Assembly (NCBI RefSeq): GCF_001921215.1
Contig: NZ_MSIF01000001.1
Location: 558,001 to 622,000, forward strand
DNA from: Actinophytocola xinjiangensis
Lineage (GTDB): Bacteria > Actinomycetota > Actinomycetes > Mycobacteriales > Pseudonocardiaceae
DNA: 64,000 nt
Direction of reading: 5' to 3'
Numbering within the stretch: the stretch's first letter is position 1; each line of letters begins with the position of its first letter. The notes under the pieces were generated by a model. It was given only the letters and a program-made list of their open reading frames with translations. It was not told where the DNA came from and did no database searches. A program made the translations under genes and the position numbers. Shown here in pieces: positions 26,566 through 34,793 of this stretch.

Positions 26566-28997
26566 GGGCGACCACCCGAGGGGTGGTCACGCTCGCCGTA
26601 CTGATCGGTGCCGCCTACATGTTCCCGCTGTACCTGGCGGGGGCGGTCGGGGTGGCGGTGCGGGCCGACCTGGAGATCTCCGGGACCCAGCTCGGCGCGG
26701 TGGTGTCGACGTTCTTCGCCGTCGGGGCGGTGCTGCTGCCCTTCGGCGGCCGGATCGTCGACGGCATGGGGCCACGGACCTCGGCCAGGATCGCGATCGC
26801 CGGGGCGGCGGTGTGCCTGGCCGCGGTCGCGGTGCTCGGCGGGACCTACCCCGGGCTGCTGGTCGCGATGGCCGTCGGCGGGATCGGTTCGACGGTGGCC
26901 GCGCCGGTCGGCGGGATGCTGATCGCCCGGGCGGTGCCGCCGGGCCGCCGGCCGCTGGCCTTCGCGATGGAGCGCTCCTCGATCCCGGCGGCGACGCTGC
27001 TCGCCGGCGCGGCCGTGCCGACGCTGGCGGCGGTGGTGCACTGGCGGGTGGTGTTCGCGATCGCCTCGGTCCTGGTCGCCGGCATCCTGCTGCTGCCGAT
27101 CCCCCAGCTGTCCACACCGGACACCCGGGCGCCGCAGGCGCCACTGCGACCGCTGGCCCCGCTGCTGCTGGTGGTGGTGATGTTCCTGCTCGCCTCGGCG
27201 GCGGCGTTCGGGCTGAGCACGTTCTTCGTCGGCTACGGCGTCCACCTGGGACTGGCGGAGGGCACGGCCGGGGTGGTGCTCGCGGTGGCCAGCGCGGCCA
27301 CCATCGGCGTGCGGATGACGTTGGGGCTGCTCGGGATCCGGGTACCCGGCCGGGTGACCTCGGCGACGCTGCTGCTGGCCGGGGCGTTCGGGTTCGTGCT
27401 GCTGGCGGTGCCCTCACCGGCCGCCGCGCTGGCCGGCGCGCTGCTGGGCGGCGCGGCCGGCTGGGGCTGGACGGGGGTGGTGGGCCTGGCGGTGGTGCAG
27501 TCCCATCCGGACGCTCCCGGCGCGTCGACCGCGCTGGTGCAGGCGGGTGGTTGTGCGGGCGGGATCGCCGGTCCGCTGCTGGTCGGCGCGCTGGCCGAAC
27601 GGTGGGGCTACCCGGCGGGCTGGCTCGCGTTGGCGGGGCTCGCGTTGGTCGCGGGGATCGTCGCGGCGGCCAACTCCGGCATCTGGCGATGGGTATCACA
27701 CGGGGTGGCCTCGTCCGAGGTTGACCTTGTCACCGGCCCCAGCTTAACCTCTGAGCGGACCGGCGTTAGCTATATCGGAACAACGATGGAGGGGGGCGCG
27801 GTGCAGGACGGACCGCTCACCGGGGTACGGGTGCTGGACGTCTCGACGATCCTCGCCGGCCCGCTGTGCTGCCGGATCCTCGGCGACCACGGTGCCGACG
27901 TGATCAAGATCGAGCACCCGGAGGCCGGTGACGGCATGCGCGGGCACGGCCAGGCCAAGGACGGCCTTCCGCTGTGGTGGAAGGAGATCTCCCGCAACAA
28001 GCGGGCCGTCGGCCTCAAGCTGTCCACACCGGACGGTGCGGACCTGTTGCTGCGCCTGGCCGCCACCGCGGACGTGCTGGTGGAGAACTTCCGCCCGGGA
28101 ACCCTGGAACGCTGGGGGATCGGCCCGGACCGGCTGCACGAGGTCAACCCCGGCCTGGTGATCGTGCGGGTCACCGGCTTCGGCCAGACCGGGCCCTACG
28201 CCGGCCGCGCCGGGTTCGGCACGCTGGCCGAGGCGATGAGCGGCTTCGCCCACCTCACCGGCGAGGCCGACGGCCCGCCGACCCTGCCCGCCTTCGGCCT
28301 GGCCGACAGCATCTGCGGCATCGCCGCCGCCTCGGCCACCTCGATGGCGCTCTACGCCCGCGAACGCAACGGCGGGCGCGGCGAGATCATCGACATCAAC
28401 CTGCTCGAACCGATCATGGACGCCGTCGGCCCCGGTGCCACCGTCTACCAACAACTCGGCATCGTGGGGGAGCGGCACGGCAACCGCTCCACCAACAACG
28501 CCCCGCGCAACACCTACCGCACCAGCGACGGCCGCTGGGTCGCGGTGTCCACCAGCGCCCAGCGCATCGCCGAGCGGGTACTGGAACTCGTCGGCCACCC
28601 CGAGGTGATCACCGAGCCGTGGTTCGCCACCGGCGCCGGTCGCGCCGAGCACGCCGACCTGCTCGACGGCCACGTCGGCGACTGGATCGCCGCCAGGACC
28701 GAGGCCGAGGTGACCGCCGCGTTCGAGGCGGCCGGTGCGGCCGTCGCCCCCGTCTACAGCGCCCGCGACCTCGTCGAGGACGAGCACGTGCGCGCCACCG
28801 GCATGCTCACCACCGTCCCCGACCCCGACTTCGGCCCACTGCTCATGCACAACGTGATGTGGCGCAGCACCGGCGCCCCCGGCCGGATCCGGTTCACCGG
28901 CCGCGCCCTGGGCGCCGACACCGACGACGTTCTGACCGAACTCGGCGTCCAGGCCGACGAACTGGCGCGGCTGCGCGCGGACAAGGTCGTGGCCTGA
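26562..28997 (+). CDS. MFS transporter frame running without a stop into a CaiB/BaiF CoA-transferase
   Basis: From GTG 26562 the frame stays open for 811 codons. Codons 1-385 encode a complete MFS permease of about 12 membrane helices (GGRIVDGMGPRTSARI is the loop 2-3 motif). Codons from 414 encode a CaiB/BaiF CoA-transferase. The join (about codons 386-413) is serine-, threonine- and glycine-rich, AT-richer, contains a TTA codon and looks like ordinary intergenic DNA. Either the MFS stop has been lost and a fusion protein is made by read-through, or the transferase is made separately from its own start (listed next). The start overlaps the previous TGA. I see no frameshift that would restore a stop. 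Confidence 0.6.
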   Translation: MRATTRGVVTLAVLIGAAYMFPLYLAGAVGVAVRADLEISGTQLGAVVSTFFAVGAVLLPFGGRIVDGMGPRTSARIAIAGAAVCLAAVAVLGGTYPGLLVAMAVGGIGSTVAAPVGGMLIARAVPPGRRPLAFAMERSSIPAATLLAGAAVPTLAAVVHWRVVFAIASVLVAGILLLPIPQLSTPDTRAPQAPLRPLAPLLLVVVMFLLASAAAFGLSTFFVGYGVHLGLAEGTAGVVLAVASAATIGVRMTLGLLGIRVPGRVTSATLLLAGAFGFVLLAVPSPAAALAGALLGGAAGWGWTGVVGLAVVQSHPDAPGASTALVQAGGCAGGIAGPLLVGALAERWGYPAGWLALAGLALVAGIVAAANSGIWRWVSHGVASSEVDLVTGPSLTSERTGVSYIGTTMEGGAVQDGPLTGVRVLDVSTILAGPLCCRILGDHGADVIKIEHPEAGDGMRGHGQAKDGLPLWWKEISRNKRAVGLKLSTPDGADLLLRLAATADVLVENFRPGTLERWGIGPDRLHEVNPGLVIVRVTGFGQTGPYAGRAGFGTLAEAMSGFAHLTGEADGPPTLPAFGLADSICGIAAASATSMALYARERNGGRGEIIDINLLEPIMDAVGPGATVYQQLGIVGERHGNRSTNNAPRNTYRTSDGRWVAVSTSAQRIAERVLELVGHPEVITEPWFATGAGRAEHADLLDGHVGDWIAARTEAEVTAAFEAAGAAVAPVYSARDLVEDEHVRATGMLTTVPDPDFGPLLMHNVMWRSTGAPGRIRFTGRALGADTDDVLTELGVQADELARLRADKVVA
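27721..27792 (+). promoter_or_regulatory. Candidate internal promoter and ribosome site inside the MFS/CaiB frame
   Basis: Bases 27721-27792 are AT-richer than their surroundings. TTGACC at 27721-27726 followed by TTAACC (27744-27749, 17-base spacer) fits a promoter; an alternative -10 is TAGCTATAT (27767-27775). GGAGGGGGG at 27788-27796 then sits eight bases or fewer before GTG 27801. These features suggest that the CoA-transferase and the genes behind it can be expressed separately from the importer operon. Not tested. Confidence 0.4.
27801..28997 (+). CDS. CaiB/BaiF family CoA-transferase (own start)
   Basis: From GTG 27801, which has GGAGGGGG just before it, a 398-residue class III CoA-transferase is read. 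LTGVRVLDVSTILAGPLCCRILGD is the interlocking N-terminus, VENFRPG and GFGQTGPYAGR are family marks, and Asp169 in LADSICG is the catalytic aspartate at the same number as in formyl-CoA transferase. It would pass CoA from a donor thioester to an acid made in the pathway, preparing it for the CitE-like lyase at 32734. It shares its frame with the MFS listed above, which is unusual; the start choice rests on the ribosome site and family N-terminus. Confidence 0.85.
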   Translation: MQDGPLTGVRVLDVSTILAGPLCCRILGDHGADVIKIEHPEAGDGMRGHGQAKDGLPLWWKEISRNKRAVGLKLSTPDGADLLLRLAATADVLVENFRPGTLERWGIGPDRLHEVNPGLVIVRVTGFGQTGPYAGRAGFGTLAEAMSGFAHLTGEADGPPTLPAFGLADSICGIAAASATSMALYARERNGGRGEIIDINLLEPIMDAVGPGATVYQQLGIVGERHGNRSTNNAPRNTYRTSDGRWVAVSTSAQRIAERVLELVGHPEVITEPWFATGAGRAEHADLLDGHVGDWIAARTEAEVTAAFEAAGAAVAPVYSARDLVEDEHVRATGMLTTVPDPDFGPLLMHNVMWRSTGAPGRIRFTGRALGADTDDVLTELGVQADELARLRADKVVA

Positions 28998-29830
28998 TGA
29001 CCGCAACGATCACCAGGACCCTGCTCGACGCGGTCGCCGCCGGGCTGACCGTGCACGACCTCGGCCGCCCGCTGACCGTCGGCATGCCGCAGTCGCCCAA
29101 CCACCCCGCCTACTGGCACGCGCTGCCCCGCCGGCACGGCGACATGGTGCGCGCCGACGGCGGCTCGGCCGCCAACGACATGATCACCATGGGCACCCAC
29201 GTCGGCACGCACATCGACGCCTTCGCCCACGTCTCCCACGACGGCCGGCTGCTCGACGGCTCGGACGCCGTCGCCGCCGGCCGGGGCGGCAAGTTCGTCG
29301 AACTCGGCGCGCACACCATCGCGCCGATGGTCCGCCGGGGCGTCCTGCTGGACGTGCCGGCCACCCTGGGCACCCCGCAGGGCTGCCCGGCCGGCTACGA
29401 GATCACCCCCGACGACCTCGCCCGCACCGAGAAGAACCAGGGCACCCCGGTCCGCGACGGGGACGTCGTGCTGATCCGCAGCGGCTGGGGCCGGCTGTTC
29501 GCCGACCCGAACCCGTTGACCTACCAGGGAAAGGACACCGGCGTGCCCGGTGTCGGCGCCGAGGGCGCCACCTGGCTCGCCGACCGGGGCGTGCACGCCG
29601 CCGGCGCCGACACCATCGCCTTCGAACGGCTCGCGCCCGGCAACGGCCACGCGGTGTTACCCGCGCACCGGGTCCTGCTGGTGGAACGCGGCGTCTACAT
29701 CATCGAGGCGCTCGACCTGGAAGGCGTCGCGGCCGCCGGCGTGCACGAGTTCCTGTTCGTGCTCTCCCCGCTGCCGCTGTTCGGCGCGACCGGCTCCCCG
29801 GCCCGCCCGCTGGCGGTGGTCGGCGCATGA
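28997..29830 (+). CDS. Putative metal-dependent cyclase/hydrolase (kynurenine-formamidase fold), copy 1
   Basis: A 277-residue protein of the cyclase family (PF04199). The metal site motif GTHVGTHIDAFAH supplies His68, His72, Asp74 and His78. The family includes kynurenine formamidase and isatin hydrolase, that is, hydrolysis of an amide or lactam. Here it probably opens or deacylates a heterocycle-derived intermediate. Codon 221 is a TTA leucine codon (29657-29659), rare in this window. ATG overlaps the CaiB stop and the end overlaps the second MmgE/PrpD gene, so translation is coupled. Confidence 0.88.
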   Translation: MTATITRTLLDAVAAGLTVHDLGRPLTVGMPQSPNHPAYWHALPRRHGDMVRADGGSAANDMITMGTHVGTHIDAFAHVSHDGRLLDGSDAVAAGRGGKFVELGAHTIAPMVRRGVLLDVPATLGTPQGCPAGYEITPDDLARTEKNQGTPVRDGDVVLIRSGWGRLFADPNPLTYQGKDTGVPGVGAEGATWLADRGVHAAGADTIAFERLAPGNGHAVLPAHRVLLVERGVYIIEALDLEGVAAAGVHEFLFVLSPLPLFGATGSPARPLAVVGA

Positions 29831-31275
29831 CCACCGTGGACACCCCGACCCTCGCCGAGCGGCTGGCGGCCTTCGCGGCCACCACCCTCGCCGACGGGCC
29901 GCCGCCCGAGGTCGTGGCCAGCGTGCGCCAGCGGGTCCTGGACGTGCTCGGGCTCTGCGTCGCCGCGCGGGGCCTGCCGACCAGCGCGGCCATCGCCGGG
30001 CACGTCGCCGAGCAGGGCGGCACCGCGCAGGCCAGCGCGGTCGGCCTCACCGACCGGGTGCCGGCCGCGAGCGCCGCGTTCGTCAACGGCGTCCTGGCCC
30101 ACTCCCTCGACTACGACGACACCCACCTGCCGTCCGTGGTGCACCCCAGCGCGGCGGTCGTGCCGGCGGCGCTGGCCGCCGGGGAGGCCGCCGGGGCCAG
30201 CGGCCGGGACACCGTCGCGGCCATCGCCGTCGGCCTGGAGATCGCCGTACGCCTGGGCATGGCCGGCTACGACAGCGAACTGGGCAACTCCGTCTACTTC
30301 GAACACGGCCAGCACGCCACCTCCATCTGCGGTGCCATGGGCGCGGCCGCCGCCAGCGCGCTGCTGTTCGGCCTCGACGAACCCGGCGTGCTGCACGCGC
30401 TGGGCGTGACCGCGTCGTTCGCGTCCGGGGTGATCGAGGCCAACCGCACCGGCGGCACCGTCAAGCGGCTGCACTGCGGGTGGGCCGCCCAGTCCGGGGT
30501 CACCGCCGCCGGCCTGGTGCGCCGGGGGTTCACCGGCCCACCGACCGTCCTGGAGGGCCGGTTCGGTTTCTTCCAGGCGTTCCTGCGCGACCAGACCGAC
30601 CTCGACCAGGTCACCGACGGGCTCGGTACCGAGTGGTCGGTGCCCGGGATCTTCTTCAAGCCCTACCCGGCCAACCACTTCACCCACACCGCCATCGACG
30701 CCGGGCTGGCGCTGCGCGCCGACGGCGTGCCGGTCGACCCGGCGCGGCTCGCGTCCATCGAACTGCGGGTGCCGGCCGCGGTCATCCGCACCATCGGCCA
30801 GCCGATCGAGGTCAAGCGCGCCCCGGCGACCGGTTACCAGGCCCAGTTCTCCGGCCCCTACGCCGTGGTCACCGGGCTGCTCGGCGGCTCGGGCCTGGGC
30901 GCCGGCCTGGCCGACTACACCGACGCGTTGGCCACCGACCCGCTGCGCCGCGCGCTGATGGCCAAGGTCGACGTCGTGCCCGACGACCGGTGCGACGCGA
31001 TCTTCCCCTACCAGTTCCCGGCCGTCGTGGTCGTGCGGGACACCGACGGTCGCGAGTGGACGGCCGAGGTGCTCGCCAACCGGGGCGGCCCGCGACGGCC
31101 GCTGTCCGAGGAGGAACTGGGCACCAAGTTCACCGACAACGTGGCCGGCCGGCTCACCCCGGCCACCGCGGCGACGATCAGGGACCTGGTCGCCACCCTG
31201 GACACCCTGCCCGACCTCGGTGCCGTGCTGCGCCCCCTCACCCGCCTTGAGTCCACAGGAGCCGATGATGACTGA
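29827..31275 (+). CDS. MmgE/PrpD family protein (second copy)
   Basis: A 482-residue MmgE/PrpD protein, only distantly similar to the copy at 18238. NGVLAHSLDYDDTHLPSVVHPSAAVVPAALA is the classic N-terminal active-site region, and KRLHCGWAAQSGVTAA and FKPYPANHFTHTAIDA match dehydratase or decarboxylase members better than the first copy does. It likely dehydrates, epimerises or decarboxylates a tricarboxylate-like acid. It is coupled in both directions: ATGA with the cyclase and an overlap of its last bases with the amidohydrolase start. Confidence 0.9.
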   Translation: MTTVDTPTLAERLAAFAATTLADGPPPEVVASVRQRVLDVLGLCVAARGLPTSAAIAGHVAEQGGTAQASAVGLTDRVPAASAAFVNGVLAHSLDYDDTHLPSVVHPSAAVVPAALAAGEAAGASGRDTVAAIAVGLEIAVRLGMAGYDSELGNSVYFEHGQHATSICGAMGAAAASALLFGLDEPGVLHALGVTASFASGVIEANRTGGTVKRLHCGWAAQSGVTAAGLVRRGFTGPPTVLEGRFGFFQAFLRDQTDLDQVTDGLGTEWSVPGIFFKPYPANHFTHTAIDAGLALRADGVPVDPARLASIELRVPAAVIRTIGQPIEVKRAPATGYQAQFSGPYAVVTGLLGGSGLGAGLADYTDALATDPLRRALMAKVDVVPDDRCDAIFPYQFPAVVVVRDTDGREWTAEVLANRGGPRRPLSEEELGTKFTDNVAGRLTPATAATIRDLVATLDTLPDLGAVLRPLTRLESTGADDD

Positions 31276-32737
31276 ACAACTGGACCTGCTCGTCAGGAAC
31301 GTCCGCGTCGTCCGCCACGACCGGCCCGAGCCCGAGCGCGCCGACCTCGGCGTGCGTGACGGCACGATCGTGCGGGTGGCCCCCGGCCTCGACCCGGCCG
31401 GCGCCACGCGGGTCGTCGACGGCGGCGGCAAGCTCGCCTTCCCCGGTGTCGTCGACGCCCACCAGCACTGGGGCATCTACAACCCGCTGCCCGTCGACGC
31501 CGGCACCGAGAGCCGGGCCTGCGCCCAGGGCGGGGTCACCTCCGCGCTGAACTACATGCGCACCGGCCAGTACTACCTCAACCGGGGCGGTGCCTACCGG
31601 GAGGTGTTCCCCGAGGTGCTGGCCGAGACCGCCGGCCGGTCCTACGTCGACTACGCCTACCACCTGGCGCCGATGATGCGTGAGCACATCGAGGAGATCC
31701 CCGAACTGGTCAGCGAGCACGGCGTGACCTCGTTCAAGGTGTTCATGTTCTACGGCAGCCACGGCCTGCACGGCCGCTCCGCCGACCAGAACTCGTTCCT
31801 GATGATCCCCGAGGGCGAGCGTTACGACTACGCGCACTTCGAGTTCGTGATGCGTGGCATCCAGGCCGCGCGTGAGCGGTTCCCGGAGCTGGCCGACGAG
31901 ATCTCGTTGTCGCTGCACTGCGAGACCGCCGAGATCATGACCGCCTACACCAAGCTCGTCGAGCAGGACGGCACGCTCACCGGCCTGGCCGCCTACAGCG
32001 CCGCCCGCCCGCAGCACTCCGAGGGCCTCGCGGTCTCGATCGCCTCCTACCTCGCGCACGAGACCGGCCTGCCGACGATCAACCTGCTGCACCTGTCCTC
32101 GGCCAAGGCGATGGACGCGGCGCTGCGGATGGCGACGGCCTTCCCGCACATCCGGTTCCGCCGCGAGGTCACCGTCGGGCACCTGCTGGCCGACATCGAC
32201 ACCGCGTCCGGGATCGGCGCCAAGGTCAACCCGCCGATCCGCCCGCGCGAGGACGTCGAGGCGCTGTGGGGCCACGTGCTCGCCGGTGAGGTCGACTGGG
32301 TGGTCTCCGACCACGCGTGCTGCCGCGACGAGCAGAAGTTCGGCGACCCGCGCGAGGACGTCTTCCTCGCCAAGTCCGGCTTCGGTGGCGCCGAGTACTT
32401 GCTGCCCGGCCTGGTCACCGAGGGCACCAGGCGCGGCCTGCCGCCCGGTGAGATCGCCCGGCTGACCGCGTGGAACCCCGCCGAGCGCTTCGGCCTGCGG
32501 ACCAAGGGCGCGCTGGGCGTCGGCTTCGACGCCGACATCGCGCTGGTCGACCCGGACACCACCTGGACCGTGCGCGCCGCCGACTCCGAGTCCACCCAGG
32601 AGTACACCCCGTTCGAGGGCTTCTCGATGACCGCGGCGGTCACCGACACGTTCGTCCGGGGCCACCAGGTGTTGGCCGCCGGCAAGGTCACCGGTGAGCC
32701 CGTCGGGCAGTACCTGCGGCGGCCGACCGGCGTATGA
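31268..32737 (+). CDS. Dihydropyrimidinase/allantoinase-like cyclic amidohydrolase
   Basis: A 489-residue amidohydrolase. The binuclear metal ligands are readable: His65 and His67 (DAHQH), a carboxylatable Lys157 in SFKVFM, His217 (LHCE), His275 (LLHLSS) and Asp348 (SDHACC). Members hydrolyse cyclic amides such as hydantoins, dihydropyrimidines, allantoin or ring enamides. Following the molybdenum hydroxylase and the reductase, it would open the reduced ring. ATG 31268 (spaced six bases from AGGAG) is preferred to ATG 31265. It overlaps the end of the MmgE/PrpD gene and is coupled to the CitE-like gene. Confidence 0.9.
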   Translation: MTEQLDLLVRNVRVVRHDRPEPERADLGVRDGTIVRVAPGLDPAGATRVVDGGGKLAFPGVVDAHQHWGIYNPLPVDAGTESRACAQGGVTSALNYMRTGQYYLNRGGAYREVFPEVLAETAGRSYVDYAYHLAPMMREHIEEIPELVSEHGVTSFKVFMFYGSHGLHGRSADQNSFLMIPEGERYDYAHFEFVMRGIQAARERFPELADEISLSLHCETAEIMTAYTKLVEQDGTLTGLAAYSAARPQHSEGLAVSIASYLAHETGLPTINLLHLSSAKAMDAALRMATAFPHIRFRREVTVGHLLADIDTASGIGAKVNPPIRPREDVEALWGHVLAGEVDWVVSDHACCRDEQKFGDPREDVFLAKSGFGGAEYLLPGLVTEGTRRGLPPGEIARLTAWNPAERFGLRTKGALGVGFDADIALVDPDTTWTVRAADSESTQEYTPFEGFSMTAAVTDTFVRGHQVLAAGKVTGEPVGQYLRRPTGV

Positions 32738-33534
32738 CCCCCCGCAGCTACCTCTACGTCCCCGGTGACCAGCCGGACAAGCTGGCCGGCGCCGGGCGGC
32801 GTGGCGCCGACGCGCTGATCGTCGACCTGGAGGACTCGGTCGCGCCGGGTCGCCGCCCGGCGGCCCGGTCCACAGTGGCCGAGCACCTCACCGGCGCCGT
32901 GGCGTGGGTGCGGATCAACGCCGACACCGCCGCCGAGGACCTCGCGGCGATCGCCGGCCGGCCGGGTCTGGCCGGGGTCGTCGTGCCCAAGGCCGAACCG
33001 GAGCTGCTGGCGGAGGTCGACGCGCTGCTGTCGGGCCACCCGGACCTGCCGGTGCTGGCGCTGCTGGAGACCGCCAGGGCGCTGCGTCGGCTGGACGAGG
33101 TCGCGGGGGCGCCCCGGGTGGTGCGCCTGGGTATCGGCGAGGCCGACCTGGCCGGCGAGCTGAACCTGCGGCCCGGCCCCGACCGTGAGGAGCTGTGGCC
33201 GATCCGGTCGGCGGTCGTCGTCGCCTCGGCGGCGGCCGGTCTGCTGCCGCCGGTCGGTCCGGTCGACACCTCGGTCCGTGACCTGTCCGCGCTGCGGCGC
33301 ACCACCGAACTGTTGCTGCGTCAGGGTTTCCGTGCCAGGACGGCGATCAGTCCGACCCAGCTGGCGACGATCAACGAGGTTTTCACGCCCACCGAGCAGG
33401 AGGTGGCCGCCGCGCGGGACGCGGTGGCCCGCCTGGCGGCCGCACCCTCCGGCGTCGCCCTGGACGCGCGGGGTCGGATGCTCGACCCGGCCGTGGTCCG
33501 CGCCGCCAACGAGGTTCTAGGCCGCGCCCGCTGA
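32734..33534 (+). CDS. CitE-like (HpcH/HpaI family) acyl-CoA lyase
   Basis: A 266-residue CitE-like TIM-barrel protein. RSYLYVPGDQPDK opens it, DALIVDLEDSVAP carries the magnesium-binding acid pair, WVRINA supplies the arginine, and LALLETARAL with RLGIGEADLAGEL completes the site. Family enzymes cleave or hydrolyse malyl-, citramalyl- or citryl-type CoA thioesters. It is the last gene of the catabolic array and would give central metabolites from the CoA thioester made by the CaiB protein. Its end overlaps the convergent EI24 gene by 18 bases. Confidence 0.9.
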   Translation: MTPRSYLYVPGDQPDKLAGAGRRGADALIVDLEDSVAPGRRPAARSTVAEHLTGAVAWVRINADTAAEDLAAIAGRPGLAGVVVPKAEPELLAEVDALLSGHPDLPVLALLETARALRRLDEVAGAPRVVRLGIGEADLAGELNLRPGPDREELWPIRSAVVVASAAAGLLPPVGPVDTSVRDLSALRRTTELLLRQGFRARTAISPTQLATINEVFTPTEQEVAAARDAVARLAAAPSGVALDARGRMLDPAVVRAANEVLGRAR

Positions 33535-34281
33535 CACGGCGTTGGCCTCCGGCAGGACCTCCCGGGCGATCAGCACGCCGCCGACGAACGCCACCGGCAT
33601 CACGATGATCGCGGCGAACGGGATCAGGCACAGCAGCGTGGTCGTCAGCCCGAGCCCGAGGGCCAGGCCGCGCCGGGTGCGCAGCAGCTTGCGGCCCTGG
33701 GTGAGGTCCAGGCCATGACGGTAGAACGACACCGCCGCCAGCTCCAGCGCCAGGAACCACGCGGTCACCAGCATCAGCAGGACCGGCACCACCGTCTGAC
33801 CCAGGACCGGGATGAACCCGGCGATCAGCAGCGGGATCGTGAACAGCAGCGACCGCAGCACGAGTGCGAGACCGTCGCGTAACCCCAGCCACAGCAACCG
33901 TCCGCCGGACAGCTCGACGCGCCCCGGCGGGTCACCGAGGCCCTCGGCGACCTTCTCGGCGATGGACTCGTAGAACGGGCCGCCGATGGCGAGGGTCAGC
34001 GCCATGAAGCTGATCATGCCGATCACCAGCGACGCCGCGACCAGCGTGACCCCGACCAGGACCCGCACGACCGCCCGCAGACCGCTGGCCCAGTCGTCGG
34101 CGAACGGTGTGACCAGCGCGGCCAGGTCGTCGATCCGCAGGATCAGCGCCACCATGCCGCCGAGCAGCAGCAACGCGGTCAGTACCGCGGGCGCCGCGCC
34201 CAGCAGCAGCAGTCGGGGTGACCGGAGCATGATGCCCAGTCCCTGGCCGAAAAATCGGACACCAGTCATGAAATCTCGCAC
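33517..34281 (-). CDS. EI24 domain membrane protein (CysZ-like)
   Basis: A 254-residue integral membrane protein with about five hydrophobic segments and the EI24/CysZ loop pattern GGPFYESIAEKVAEGLGDPPG. CysZ members carry sulfate; the role of actinobacterial EI24 proteins is unknown. I chose GTG 34281 because relatives start with MRDF and GAAAG-like bases lie before it; ATG 34269 is the alternative and an upstream extension to 34332 looks spurious. The gene contains a TTA codon at 33880-33882. It is unrelated to the catabolic genes on the plus strand. Confidence 0.82.
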   Translation of the reverse strand: MRDFMTGVRFFGQGLGIMLRSPRLLLLGAAPAVLTALLLLGGMVALILRIDDLAALVTPFADDWASGLRAVVRVLVGVTLVAASLVIGMISFMALTLAIGGPFYESIAEKVAEGLGDPPGRVELSGGRLLWLGLRDGLALVLRSLLFTIPLLIAGFIPVLGQTVVPVLLMLVTAWFLALELAAVSFYRHGLDLTQGRKLLRTRRGLALGLGLTTTLLCLIPFAAIIVMPVAFVGGVLIAREVLPEANAVSAGAA

Positions 34282-34793
34282 GGGGAACTTTCTACCAGTA
34301 TGGCGCCTGGGCCAGGGCGGCGGAGCACCCACGGTGTCCGGTTCGGATCGGTGCGGGCCGGAGTGGCATTCCTATAAATGAGGGCCGGGCTTACTTCGAA
34401 TGGGCCAGCGACCCTTTTCGTGCATTTGGCGTACTTTCCCGTGGTTAACATGAAGAACTTTTTGGTTTGGTATGTGTTTCACCTCACGTCGACTTACTTT
34501 GTTGGCGCGACGTGGCCCTCGTTGTCCCAGGATGTTGATCGATCAACCAAGAATGGATGCCGGTGCGATAGGGCAAATGGATGAATTGGAGCGTCTGTTC
34601 AGCCCCAGGTGTTGCATGGTGGGCCTTGTTGCCACACTTCTTGCGGCATGGTAAAACGTGCAGCGCAATCCGCGCCGAGACATGGTGCGCTGTATTTGGG
34701 TGGCTGAAGGAGAACGTCGGCGATGAGGCGATCCGCCCCTTCGAAGGATCAACCATGCTTACCGACTGAGGTCGGTTTGGGGGAATCGGCGCG
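34282..34793. other. AT-richer intergenic region before the biosynthetic cluster
   Basis: Some 510 bases without a convincing gene. From about 34371 to 34700 the sequence is visibly richer in A and T than the rest of the window. It contains TATAAA (34373-34378), a perfect palindrome at 34534-34547 and a small hairpin ACCGAC-TGAG-GTCGGT (34761-34776) just before the ribosome site of the first cluster gene. Several short open frames exist, among them a 25-codon one at 34577-34654 ending in AAW and a 62-codon one at 34581-34769. Their third-codon positions lack the strong GC bias seen in real genes here and their ribosome sites are weak, so I do not call them. Confidence 0.6.
34534..34547. promoter_or_regulatory. 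Perfect 14-base palindrome, candidate operator
   Basis: GTTGATCGATCAAC reads identically on both strands. It lies about 250 bases upstream of the first biosynthetic gene (34794), inside the AT-richer region, and also upstream of the divergent EI24 gene. Its symmetry and place suggest a dimeric regulator site. No regulator gene is encoded in the cluster, so the binding protein would lie elsewhere. A 14-base perfect palindrome is rare by chance in a region this size, but chance cannot be excluded. Confidence 0.4.

Noticed and set aside
34378-34769. Short open frames in the AT-rich region, including 62 codons at 34581-34769
   Set aside because: Weak ribosome sites and no third-position GC bias; kept only as a note in the intergenic entry.
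34761-34776. ACCGAC-TGAG-GTCGGT hairpin read as a terminator or attenuator
   Set aside because: A six-base stem without a T-run and with no upstream gene to terminate; mentioned only as part of the leader.
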